64,000 nt of DNA from Marinobacter nanhaiticus D15-8W (GTDB taxonomy: Bacteria > Pseudomonadota > Gammaproteobacteria > Pseudomonadales > Oleiphilaceae). Under the pieces are notes generated by a model. It did no database searches and was not told the origin of the DNA. It saw nothing but the letters and a program-made list of their open reading frames with translations. The translations under genes and the position numbers were made by a program. Positions 44,884 through 53,296 of the stretch are shown in pieces. The number at the start of each line of letters is the position of its first letter. Position 1 is the stretch's first letter. The stretch covers positions 4,154,001-4,218,000 of the forward strand of contig NZ_AP028878.1 of assembly GCF_036511935.1 (NCBI RefSeq). The letters are read 5' to 3'.

Positions 44884-45939
44884 TCAAGGCGTAATTGCCA
44901 CCTTGAGCACCCCATCCCGTTGATGGGAAAAGAGATCGTAGGCCTCGACGATATCGTCAAGCTTGAAGCGATGGGTCACCATGGCCGTGAGGTCTACGCG
45001 ACCGGAGTCGATGACCGCCATCAGGCGCCGCATCCGCTCCTTGCCGCCCGGGCATAGGGTCGTGACGATCTTGTGGTCGCCCAATCCGGCAGCGATCGCT
45101 TCCAGCGGCATGGTCAGCTTGCCGGAATAGACGCCCAGGCTGGAGAGGGTTCCGCCCGGCCGCAGTACCCGCAAACAGGACTCAAAAGTCTCTTGGGTGC
45201 CCAGCGCCTCAATGGCCACGTCCACACCTCGCCCCTCGGTCAAGGCCATGATGCTTTCTTGCGGATCGTCGCGGCGGAAGTTGATCACGTGATCCGCGCC
45301 CAGCTTGCGGGACACCTCCAGCCGCTCATCGACACCGTCGACGACGATGATGCGGGTCGCGCCCATCAGCTTGGCACCGGCGGTAGCACAGAGGCCTATC
45401 GGGCCCTGGGCGAAGATGGCTACCGTATCGCCGATACGGATATGACCACTCTCGGCGCCGCCGAAGCCGGTACTCATGATATCCGGACACATCAGGACCT
45501 GTTCGTCGCTGAGCCCCTCGGGCACCAGCGTCAGGTTGGCCATGGCATTGGGAATGCGCACGTATTCGGCCTGACAGCCATCGATCGTGTTGCCCATCTG
45601 CCAGCCACCCATGACCTTGCCGCCGCACTGACTCTTGTCGCCGCCCAGGCAGGGGTGGCACTGGCCGCAGGGTGTGATCGCCCCGGCGATAACCCGCTGC
45701 CCCACCTCATACCCGGTTACGGCCTCCCCGAGCGCCTCGATGATGCCGACCGGCTCGTGGCCCACGGTGAGGCCGGCCGCTACCGGATACTCGCCCTTCA
45801 GGATGTGCACATCGGTACCGCAGATGGTGGTCGTGGTGACCTTCAACAACGCATCCGTCGGTCCGATTTCCGGGATCGGCTTCTCCTGCAGTTCGATCCG
45901 TCCCGGTTCCACAAATACAGCTGCCCTCATCGTATTCAT
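44884..45939 (-). CDS. Zinc-containing NAD(P)-dependent alcohol dehydrogenase
   Basis: The 351-residue medium-chain dehydrogenase resembles the Cupriavidus necator-type ADH: TTTTICGTDVHILKGEYPV with the catalytic cysteine, GLTVGHEPVGI with the zinc histidine, and a GxGxxG-like AQGPIGLCATAGAKLMGA nucleotide site. Cysteines in CGQCHPCLGGDKSQC resemble a structural-zinc loop. GGAGGA precedes the ATG at 45939; a 22-codon upstream extension is ignored. Physiological substrate is unknown. It converges on nsrR and is not evidently part of the respiratory set. Confidence 0.85.
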   Translation of the reverse strand: MNTMRAAVFVEPGRIELQEKPIPEIGPTDALLKVTTTTICGTDVHILKGEYPVAAGLTVGHEPVGIIEALGEAVTGYEVGQRVIAGAITPCGQCHPCLGGDKSQCGGKVMGGWQMGNTIDGCQAEYVRIPNAMANLTLVPEGLSDEQVLMCPDIMSTGFGGAESGHIRIGDTVAIFAQGPIGLCATAGAKLMGATRIIVVDGVDERLEVSRKLGADHVINFRRDDPQESIMALTEGRGVDVAIEALGTQETFESCLRVLRPGGTLSSLGVYSGKLTMPLEAIAAGLGDHKIVTTLCPGGKERMRRLMAVIDSGRVDLTAMVTHRFKLDDIVEAYDLFSHQRDGVLKVAITP

Positions 45940-46085
45940 GACCTGTCCTCCAAACAGTGAATCGGCCGCCAACCATCCTGACCGTAGGGTGATTGCCAAA
46001 CGCAACTATAACGTCGTTATGTCACGATACGCGGTCCGCAGATAGCACCCTTGATTGGGGTCAATGTTGCAGGAGAAAACAGGAA

Positions 46086-46104
46086 GGGCCTGCCACGCAG
46101 GCCC
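46086..46104 (-). terminator. Terminator hairpin after cti
   Basis: GGGCCTGC-CAC-GCAGGCCC is an 8-bp stem with a 3-base loop, 10 bases past the cti stop; the minus strand downstream is T-rich (TTCCTGTTTT). Confidence 0.65.
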
Positions 46105-46113
46105 GTGGGTCGC

Positions 46114-48510
46114 TCAGAGGTTTTCGTAGCGGTTCACGTCAAAAACACCCGCTTCGGTAGGTTCCGTTTCCCGTACATAGGCCTGGAAATCGGCCATCAG
46201 TGTCCAGAACTCAGGGTGCGTCCGGCGAATTCCCCAACGAGCCGCCAAGGCATGCAAGTCATCCTGGGTATCGATGGCCCGGAATGCCGAGACGAACGGG
46301 TCGAGTTCCGCCAGCGGCACGTCAAAACTGAAGTTGGGATAGCTGCCCAGCGTGCCATTGAGCACCGTCACCGTGTCTTCGTCCCGCAGCAAGCGGCTGT
46401 CCTCGCCGAACATGAAAGCGACGTTGGAATGGGCGCGGTTGTGAACCAGCGTATAGACCCAGCGCTCATCACCGTCCGTCACTCGCAGGAAGGTCACTTC
46501 AGGCAGACGGGTAATCGCGGGGAGCGTGGCACCGGTTTCACGGGTCAGTGGGCGCAGGAGCGCTTCGGCCTGGCGCTGGCTATCGCTCAACCCCGGACGG
46601 TCACAGGTCGCACCACCGCATCGATTCAGGGTGTCTGGCGGACCGACCACCTTATCCGCCCGCTCCATCAGCAACGTCGCAAAGCGATGCATAACGACCG
46701 ACTCGTCCTGGCGATCGTCCACCGACTCGTAGTCCATCGCCACTGAAGTGTCGGTATCGAGATCGGTATAGCTAATGGCGTCCTTGATCTTGCCCGAACC
46801 CTGGTACCAGTGGTCGTAGATGGCCTGGCGCGCGTCGGCCGGCACATAACGCAGGAAATTGTGCTCGGCACCGTTGCGGATCAGGTCGAAGTAAAGTCGG
46901 GTCTGAGCCTGGTGCGAGACGCTGCCGAAGACATTGAAGTTCACCACCAGCTCGTAATAGGTGCGTTCAAGCAGCGGGTAATCCATCACCCAGATGGTCC
47001 GCGGCACCTGGCCATGGAGCCCGCGACGCACCGACGCACTGTCGTGGTGGCGGAAGATTGTCAGCAGTGCGTCCCGGTTCCAGCCGTCGCCATCCCAGAT
47101 TTCGTCCACCGTGGCGCCATCGGTTTTTCGCTTCGCGTAATGGCTCTGACGCAGCTTGAGGTAGTCGTTACGCTTGCCCTTGTAGTCGAACCACTCCGGC
47201 CCGAGGGCGAGAATATCGCTGTCCTGACCGGGCAGACCGAGCAGCGGCGTGACCTCGTCGCGGTAGGCAGCATCGTTGACATAGGCCTCCTGGTCCGGAT
47301 CCTCGAACACCGTCCAGAACTGGTCGCGGATGACATCAGTGGCAATCTGACCACGGCACACCGGGCCACGGATAAAGTTACGGACGAAGTATTCGGCGTT
47401 GTCCAGCATGAACTGGTAGCGGGCTCTTGCTGGAATCGCGGCAAAAACCTCGAATGGGTTGGAGCGTTCGTCATAGCCGTAGCCCGGCCGTTCGCTGACT
47501 TTCCAGTCGGACTCCAGGAACAATGACTGGTAGCGCTCCATGCGTGCATCGCCAAGGGCATAGGTGATGTGCGTCTTCTCGACGATGGTGCGGGTGATGG
47601 GCTGCAATCGGTAATAGAACTGGCCTTCGGGGTCGTCGTTCGGGCGCACCGTGGCGACCGGCAAGATGCGTTCGCCCGGAGGCGTCCAGGACCGCACCAG
47701 TTCGTAGAAGTGGCTACCGTCGACATCGGGAAAATGAAGGTGCGCCGCAAACAGGTGCTCGAACAGGTAACGGGCGACCAGCTGCTCCCGCAGTCCGGAC
47801 TGGTTGAAGAAGGATTCCCACCGCTCGACGGCAGCCCTTTCCGCGGCTCTGGGGGCATACGGCGCGGGTTCGGTTACCGCGCCCTCTGCAATCCAGGTGC
47901 TCAGCGTTTGATATTCCTGGTCTGTCAGCCCGGTGGTTGCGAAGGGCATCCCGCCATGGGGGTTGGCCTCCGCATAATCGGCGAAGCCGGAAAGCGTTGG
48001 ACAGCTCTGGGCACGGCCAATACCTAACCTGACGTCCTCCGGCACCCGGCTGTTGGCGGGCAGCGGATGCCCACGCCCCAGTTCGATCATTTTGAACAGT
48101 ACCGCCGTATCCCGCGCATCCAGAGCGCCAGCAGCTTCCCCATGCAGCACGGAGAAGAAGCCCTTCCCTCGCCAATCGGTCGCGTTGAGCGCATCGACGC
48201 CCAACCGCGTGGGCATCATGTCCTCCAGCCGGCTCCCGTCGTAGACCGGTAATGGCGAGGCGCCACGTTCGACACCCTCGGCACTGGTGAGTTTGAGTTG
48301 GCAGGGCGCGTCGTAGCAGCCATGGCAGGCGATGCACTTGGATTCGAAGATGGGCCGGATATCCTCCTGATAGCTATAGGTCTGGTTGATGGCAACCAGC
48401 GGCTGGGGATTGTCGTAGGTCGGAATCTGGCTACAGGCATAGATCAGGCCACTGAGGAGAACCAGCACGGCAACCTGTGTGGATCGACGACGTCGGTCGA
48501 CTTGGGGCAT
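46114..48510 (-). CDS. cti: Periplasmic fatty acid cis/trans isomerase
   Basis: The 798-residue enzyme turns cis double bonds of membrane phospholipid acyl chains into trans, quickly stiffening the membrane under solvent or heat stress; it is best known in Pseudomonas and Vibrio. A signal sequence ends near LIYAC (residue ~26, a possible lipobox), and the cytochrome-c-type haem site CIACHGCYDAPCQ follows at residue ~58. The length matches known Cti proteins (~760-800). GGATG precedes the ATG. The 317 bases upstream show no gene or clear operator. Confidence 0.92.
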   Translation of the reverse strand: MPQVDRRRRSTQVAVLVLLSGLIYACSQIPTYDNPQPLVAINQTYSYQEDIRPIFESKCIACHGCYDAPCQLKLTSAEGVERGASPLPVYDGSRLEDMMPTRLGVDALNATDWRGKGFFSVLHGEAAGALDARDTAVLFKMIELGRGHPLPANSRVPEDVRLGIGRAQSCPTLSGFADYAEANPHGGMPFATTGLTDQEYQTLSTWIAEGAVTEPAPYAPRAAERAAVERWESFFNQSGLREQLVARYLFEHLFAAHLHFPDVDGSHFYELVRSWTPPGERILPVATVRPNDDPEGQFYYRLQPITRTIVEKTHITYALGDARMERYQSLFLESDWKVSERPGYGYDERSNPFEVFAAIPARARYQFMLDNAEYFVRNFIRGPVCRGQIATDVIRDQFWTVFEDPDQEAYVNDAAYRDEVTPLLGLPGQDSDILALGPEWFDYKGKRNDYLKLRQSHYAKRKTDGATVDEIWDGDGWNRDALLTIFRHHDSASVRRGLHGQVPRTIWVMDYPLLERTYYELVVNFNVFGSVSHQAQTRLYFDLIRNGAEHNFLRYVPADARQAIYDHWYQGSGKIKDAISYTDLDTDTSVAMDYESVDDRQDESVVMHRFATLLMERADKVVGPPDTLNRCGGATCDRPGLSDSQRQAEALLRPLTRETGATLPAITRLPEVTFLRVTDGDERWVYTLVHNRAHSNVAFMFGEDSRLLRDEDTVTVLNGTLGSYPNFSFDVPLAELDPFVSAFRAIDTQDDLHALAARWGIRRTHPEFWTLMADFQAYVRETEPTEAGVFDVNRYENL

Positions 48511-48827
48511 CGGACATCCTTTTCAAATACGGTGGTCGCTATCGACCGAGGTACGGGGCGGATCGGGGCATAGAGCACGGTGTCGTTAATTCATCAGCCT
48601 TCCGAGACGCGGGGAATCGAACGAACAGCCAGACTAGATACGTGCCGCCAAAGCAAAGCGCTCATTATAGGGAGAAAATACGGCAAGCGGCTGTCAATCA
48701 CATTACTGTGTGCTCCGACGGCCAGTGGCCAGCACCTGCAAACGGGTCTATGTTGTGGAGTCCAGCTCTGTCCTATCAAAACCAAAAAATCTCGGCAAAT
48801 CCAAGAAAGCTCGGCGAGGGAGGCAAC

Positions 48828-49175
48828 ATGCGATACGAAGGGAGTTGTCACTGCGGCAATATAGCTTACGAAGTGGAAGGTGACATCGACAGCCTGATGG
48901 CCTGCAACTGCTCAATCTGCAGTCGGCGCGGCTACCTGCTCTGGTTCGTACCCCGGGAGGCAGTCAAGCTGAAGACACCGGAAAACAACATGAGCAGCTA
49001 CACCTTCAACACCCACAAGATCCAGCATAACTTCTGTCCGACTTGCGGCTGCGCGCCTGTGGGATTTGGAGAGGATCCCCGCGGCAACGAGGTCGCTGCG
49101 ATCAACGCCCGCTGCATTCCCGACCTCGACCTGGGCAGTCTGCAAATCAATCATTTCGACGGTCGCAGCGTCTGA
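48828..49175 (+). CDS. GFA-family (glutathione-dependent formaldehyde-activating-like) protein
   Basis: The 115-residue zinc-binding protein has the GFA cysteine pattern GSCHCGNIAYEV, CNCSICSRRG and CPTCGC. It is short compared with true Gfa (~190), like many small family members of unknown substrate. The start at 48828 has GAGGGAGG in front; the frame runs much further upstream but without family similarity. Confidence 0.83.
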   Translation: MRYEGSCHCGNIAYEVEGDIDSLMACNCSICSRRGYLLWFVPREAVKLKTPENNMSSYTFNTHKIQHNFCPTCGCAPVGFGEDPRGNEVAAINARCIPDLDLGSLQINHFDGRSV

Positions 49176-49183
49176 GGTGACTT

Positions 49184-49213
49184 GGCAGCCGGCGGAGCAG
49201 ATCGCCGGCCTGC
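49184..49213. terminator. Hairpin between convergent GFA and DUF952 genes
   Basis: GGCAGCCGGCG and CGCCGGCCTGCC pair with one bulge around an 8-base loop. The position between two convergent stops suggests bidirectional termination, without a T-run. Confidence 0.5.
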
Positions 49214-49225
49214 CGCCCATCCTCG

Positions 49226-49606
49226 TTACAACGCCCATACCAAGGCCTCCGGACCCAGGACGTAACGCCGCCCTTGCTGGCGTCTGCAAGCCTCCAGCGG
49301 ATATAGCGCCGTGATCCACTCCAGCTGAAGATGAGGTCGGTCCAGCATCGGGTAATACCACGGATGCTCGTCGGTCGGCGCCAGCCACTCAATATCCTCC
49401 GCAAAGTGACGGGTATCGAGGGCGACGGCTAGAGGCAGTTCCTCGGGGGTAAAATAGCGGGCGGCTACGGTTTCCACCGCCGCCCGCGTATTGAGGTGGA
49501 TACGACCCGCCCGGCGGTCGTTCCTGCAGCGGCGAATACGGCCGGTTCGTTGCGCGTCACTCCACTCCCTGGCCGAAACCACGCGGTACAGAATATCTTG
49601 AGTCAT
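49226..49606 (-). CDS. DUF952 family protein
   Basis: The 126-residue cytoplasmic protein opens with ILYRVVSAREWSDAQRTG and contains RIHLNTRAAVETVAARYF, typical of DUF952, whose function is unknown (some members resemble ADP-ribosyltransferase folds). GGAGGAG precedes the ATG. It lies 61 bases after the FMN reductase on the same strand and might share its SoxR-controlled transcript. Confidence 0.8.
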   Translation of the reverse strand: MTQDILYRVVSAREWSDAQRTGRIRRCRNDRRAGRIHLNTRAAVETVAARYFTPEELPLAVALDTRHFAEDIEWLAPTDEHPWYYPMLDRPHLQLEWITALYPLEACRRQQGRRYVLGPEALVWAL

Positions 49607-49667
49607 TTCTCCTCCTTGGCTTGAACCTCAATGACGCTATAGATCGCCCATCTGTGACACGCCCGAC

Positions 49668-50237
49668 TCACACTGCCTCGTCGTAAGGCGCAACGCTTCG
49701 CGCGCTGCGTGTCGCGGCGGCCCACCAACGCAAACGCTGGACCATTTTCCTTAGCGACGAGTCGGTGCGCCCCGCATCGATCAACTCGCCGCTGTCGTCG
49801 AACCGGCTCCAGATATCCGGCAGCGCTACAGAATCCCTCAGAGTCACGGTATGGAGTTCGGCGAAGACCTGGCGCAGTTGCTCGACCGCCCGTATACCGC
49901 CGGATATTCCGCCGTAGCTGACAAACCCCACCGGCTTGGTCTGCCACTCGTCGTAAGCCGAATCGATCAGTTCCTTGAGCGCGGCCGGAAAACTGTGGTT
50001 GTACTCCGGGGTGATCACGATGAAGCCGTCCATCCCGGCCAGCTGCTTCGACAGGTCCTTGGCGAACACCCCCTTGGGTCGTCCGCCACCGATACCGAAC
50101 TGCACGGGATCTATGACCTGTACGGAGAGTTGTTCCATACCCTGCAGCGACCGAACCACCCAGGCAGTCACCCGGTCGCAAAGTCGCCCTTCCCGCACGC
50201 TGCCCATGATCACGCCGATACGTGTGCGCTCTCCCAT
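49668..50237 (-). CDS. NADPH-dependent FMN reductase (flavodoxin-like)
   Basis: The 189-residue flavoprotein has the flavodoxin-fold phosphate loop GVIMGSVREGRLCDRV, the GFIVITPEYNHSFPAALKELID motif and YGGISGG, which define the NADPH-dependent FMN reductase/azoreductase family. TAGGAGG precedes the ATG. It diverges from soxR, and a SoxR-type promoter points towards this gene, so it is probably an oxidative- or redox-cycler-stress enzyme. Confidence 0.88.
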   Translation of the reverse strand: MGERTRIGVIMGSVREGRLCDRVTAWVVRSLQGMEQLSVQVIDPVQFGIGGGRPKGVFAKDLSKQLAGMDGFIVITPEYNHSFPAALKELIDSAYDEWQTKPVGFVSYGGISGGIRAVEQLRQVFAELHTVTLRDSVALPDIWSRFDDSGELIDAGRTDSSLRKMVQRLRWWAAATRSARSVAPYDEAV

Positions 50238-50283
50238 AACATCCTCCTACCTTCGTTTGTGTTGGTGCCTGAAGCTGGAAGGA

Positions 50284-50314
50284 AGCTTAAAACCTCAAGT
50301 AAAGTTGAGGTCAA
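50284..50314 (-). promoter_or_regulatory. SoxR-controlled promoter of the FMN reductase gene
   Basis: CCTCAAGTAAAGTTGAGG (50293-50310) is a SoxR box, differing from the E. coli type CCTCAAGTTAACTTGAGG at two central bases. On the minus strand it sits between a -35 TTGACC (50314-50309) and a -10 TAAGCT (50289-50284) with a 19-base spacer, the overlong spacer expected of MerR-family promoters. Transcription therefore runs into the FMN reductase gene. Confidence 0.85.
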
Positions 50315-50338
50315 ACAAAACCATCATCGGAGAAAACC

Positions 50339-50806
50339 ATGGCGAACATAGACGCCAGCAATATCCAGAACCCGCTCACGGTGGGCGAAGTCAGCCGGCG
50401 CAGCGGCGTCGCCGTCTCAGCCATCCATTTCTATGAGCAGAAGGGGTTGATCAGCAGCTGGCGCAGCAACGGCAACCAGCGGCGCTTTCACCGGGACGTG
50501 CTGCGCCGGATCGCGGTAATCAAGGTGGCGCAGCGGCTGGGGATACCCCTTGCAAAAATCGCCGACGCCCTCGCTACGCTGCCCAAGGAACGCACGGTCA
50601 CCGCCGAGGACTGGCAACGACTCTCTGCCCGCTGGCAGACAGAACTGGATGACCGTATCGCAAAGCTAACCCGCCTGCGTGATCACCTGGGCGAATGTAT
50701 TGGCTGTGGCTGCCTTTCCATGGACGCCTGCAAACTACGCAATCCCTCGGATAACCTGGGAGATGAAGGCTCAGGCCCCAGACTGCTGGATCCGGACAGA
50801 CAATGA
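50339..50806 (+). CDS. soxR: Redox-sensing MerR-family activator SoxR
   Basis: The 155-residue regulator has a MerR winged helix ([20 protein letters not shown]) and the [2Fe-2S] ligands in [12 protein letters not shown]: Cys120, 123, 125 and 131, the CX2CXCX5C pattern. Oxidation of the cluster activates transcription. No soxS is present; like pseudomonad SoxR it probably acts directly on its target, the divergent FMN reductase gene. Confidence 0.93.
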   Translation: MANIDASNIQNPLTVGEVSRRSGVAVSAIHFYEQKGLISSWRSNGNQRRFHRDVLRRIAVIKVAQRLGIPLAKIADALATLPKERTVTAEDWQRLSARWQTELDDRIAKLTRLRDHLGECIGCGCLSMDACKLRNPSDNLGDEGSGPRLLDPDRQ

Positions 50807-50919
50807 AACGAACCAACGGATTGCGAACAATTGTCCCTTTGATTAAAAGATGATCACGCCCAAACTTCGCGGTATGCTAATGCACTGAAGTCTATGAACT
50901 TCAAAGCGGGAGTATCACC

Positions 50920-51582
50920 ATGAAAACCTTGCGGATAGACATCGTCTCCGATGTTGCCTGTCCGTGGTGCGCTATTGGTTATGCGCGCCTGAAGCAGGCG
51001 ATGGAAGAGGTCAACGACGAATTCAGCTTTACCCTCGACTGGCATGCGTTCGAGCTCAACCCGGATATGCCGCTGGCCGGCGAGCCTATCCTGGAGCATC
51101 TCAGCCGCAAGTATGGCCGTAGCGCCGCCGAAATGGAGTCGACCCAGGCCCAGATGATGGACATCGCCCATGGCCTCGGGCTCAACTTCGGCAAGCTGCA
51201 GGAACGCTATGCGCGCAACACCTTCGATGCCCACCGCCTGCTGAAGTGGGCGAAAACCCAGAACCGCCAGACCGAACTCAAGCTGGCCCTGTTCGAAGCC
51301 TATTTCGGCCGTGCGGAGAATGTTTCGGACGATGCGGTGCTGAGGCAATGCGTCGAGGCGATTGGACTGGAGGGCGACGCCGCCCAGCATGTGCTGGATT
51401 CCGATGATTACGCGGTCGCCGTCCGGGCCGACGAGGAACGCTACCAGCAAGCCGGCGTTACCGCAGTGCCCGCCTTTATCGTTAACCAGCGCTACCTGAT
51501 CTCCGGTGCCCAGGAGCCTCATACGCTGGTAAAGGCGTTCCGGGAAATTGCCGAGGACCGGATCGAGACGTCGCCGGTTTGA
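50920..51582 (+). CDS. DsbA-family oxidoreductase, FrnE-like
   Basis: The 220-residue cytoplasmic thioredoxin-fold protein has a CPWC redox motif in DVACPWCAIGYARL near residue 14 and the long helical insertion of the DsbA/FrnE group. There is no signal peptide. The family is described as 2-hydroxychromene isomerase/DsbA-like, often tied to oxidative or metal stress. CGGGAG precedes the ATG. Its C-terminal VTAVPAFIVNQRYLISGAQ carries the usual cis-proline. Confidence 0.85.
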   Translation: MKTLRIDIVSDVACPWCAIGYARLKQAMEEVNDEFSFTLDWHAFELNPDMPLAGEPILEHLSRKYGRSAAEMESTQAQMMDIAHGLGLNFGKLQERYARNTFDAHRLLKWAKTQNRQTELKLALFEAYFGRAENVSDDAVLRQCVEAIGLEGDAAQHVLDSDDYAVAVRADEERYQQAGVTAVPAFIVNQRYLISGAQEPHTLVKAFREIAEDRIETSPV

Positions 51583-51651
51583 TGGCAAAAAACAAGTGGA
51601 TGGCGAGATTACGCGGGCAGGGTTGGCAACATTAAAACCGGCAAAGCCGTT

Positions 51652-51685
51652 GTAGGTCGGGTTACGCTCTGCTAACCCGACCTAC
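51652..51685. repeat. REP-like 13-bp perfect hairpin
   Basis: GTAGGTCGGGTTA and TAACCCGACCTAC flank an 8-base loop. The sequence resembles the 'GTCGGGTTA' palindromic elements scattered in many proteobacteria and lies between the DsbA-like gene and the convergent AraC gene, where it may also end transcription. Confidence 0.65.
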
Positions 51686-51709
51686 GCAACTACAAAACCG
51701 GTGCTCTCC

Positions 51710-52690
51710 CTACGCCGGCGCCGACACCCGCTGCTCCCCTCGCAACTTAACCACGTCGGCCCGGGGCGGTGCGCCGAACAAGCGGCTGTACTCGCGGCTG
51801 AAGTGGGACGGGCTCTCATAGCCCACCCGGTAACTGGCGGTAGCCGCCTCAAGCCCCTCCGCCAGCATCAAACGCCTTGCCTCGAGTAGCCGCAACTTCT
51901 TCTGGAACTGCAGCGGCGACATGCGGGTCACTTGCTTGAATGTGTGGAACAAGGCGGACTCGCTCATGTTCACTTCTTCCGCCAGGTCCTTCACCCGCAG
52001 ACTTTCCGTGTAACGATCCTTGAGTACCGCAATCACCCGGGAAACCCGATGGACTGATGAATCCGCCACGGCAAACTTGCGCATGCGCGGGCCCATCTCG
52101 CCTATCAGGGCGCGGTAGATGATCTCGCGCCGGGCCAACGGCGCCAGTATCGAGATATCGTCAGGGGTCTCAAGCAGACTCGTCAGACGACTGACCGCAT
52201 CCAGCATACCCTTGTCCATCTGCGCCAGGCAGAGGCCGCAGGCACTTTCCGGACAGGCTTCCGCCTCCGGGTCGAACTTGAGCTGGCTACCCATCTCCAG
52301 CACCAGGTTACTGACTTCCTGAGGGTCGACCGTGATCTTCATGGCCAGGTAAGGCATGTCTGGCGATGCTGTCACGATGCGCCCCATCACCGGAATATGA
52401 ACCGACGACACCAGATAGGAAAGCGGACCATACATCAACTCACGGTCGCCAAAGTTCACTGTCTTATGGCCCTGTACGACGAAGATCAGGGACGGGTCGT
52501 ATACACCGGACACACAGCTGGTGGGCGAGTCGGAACGGAAGATTTCCAGGCCTGGCACCGCCGTGCCCTGGATTTTCTGGTCTTCGGACCAACGCTGCAG
52601 GGTCTGGGCCAGCCGCAGGCGGACGGCTTCCAGACTCTTGTCTGGTGTTGCCCGGTCGTACATATCGAAGCTGAGGTCTCTCACAAGCAC
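51710..52690 (-). CDS. AraC-family regulator with AraC_N cupin-like domain
   Basis: The 326-residue regulator has an N-terminal AraC_N domain (~residues 30-180: GVYDPSLIFVVQGHKTVNFG and YLVSSVHIPVMGRIV) and a C-terminal double helix-turn-helix (VKDLAEEVNMSESALFHTF, then YRVGYESPSHFSREYSRLFG). AGGAG precedes the GTG start at 52690. It is divergent from the RND operon 606 bases away and is the nearest candidate regulator for it, though nothing in the sequence proves this. Confidence 0.85.
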   Translation of the reverse strand: MLVRDLSFDMYDRATPDKSLEAVRLRLAQTLQRWSEDQKIQGTAVPGLEIFRSDSPTSCVSGVYDPSLIFVVQGHKTVNFGDRELMYGPLSYLVSSVHIPVMGRIVTASPDMPYLAMKITVDPQEVSNLVLEMGSQLKFDPEAEACPESACGLCLAQMDKGMLDAVSRLTSLLETPDDISILAPLARREIIYRALIGEMGPRMRKFAVADSSVHRVSRVIAVLKDRYTESLRVKDLAEEVNMSESALFHTFKQVTRMSPLQFQKKLRLLEARRLMLAEGLEAATASYRVGYESPSHFSREYSRLFGAPPRADVVKLRGEQRVSAPA

Positions 52691-53296
52691 GGTCTCTCTC
52701 CTGCCTTTGCGGCCGACAAAACGGACTCCAGTATACGCATGGACAAAAAACCGTCAGCGCTGGCTTATTAAATTTAGCAGGAATAGGCAAGCACGTGACA
52801 GGAACGGGCAAATCATCAACGGTTGTGCATTTATTCAGTGCTCTTTTTAATCCCGCAACCGCCATGCACCACATTGAACCCACCTTTTGAGATTATCCGG
52901 CGAAACGTCTCTAACACGCCTCACTGTCACACCTGTGCAATATTGTTCAGCGTTTTATGGCGTTATCGTTTTTTCCTTCCAAACGACGTTCCAAGGCGGA
53001 GCTACGCAGTCCTGGGCCGAACAGCCAAGTGCGCGCGCCAACCAAAACTTCGAACTTGTGGAGAAATGGGCAATCTCTTCGCAGAAACCGGTTACCGCAG
53101 ATCAGGCACGCGCCCTTACATTAGCCTCACGTCTTCGACGGAAATCATCCACACCATACCCACCGCCTGATTGGCTCATGCATCCAGGGGCAGGCGTGGA
53201 GACTTTCGTCTGTGCGACCGTGCAGCACCCCCCTGCATGGACTCCCAGTGCCAACCACGACGATTCGATTAACCGCTCGCGAGGAGAACGCGATTC
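52691..53296. other. 606-bp region without a confident gene, upstream of RND operon
   Basis: The region separates the AraC-type gene from the divergent efflux operon. A 141-codon plus-strand frame (52887-53312) crosses it but has no recognisable domain and runs into the adaptor gene start in another frame, so I do not call it. The first ~300 bases are AT-richer than the surroundings, suiting promoters. No clear operator was recognised. Confidence 0.5.
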
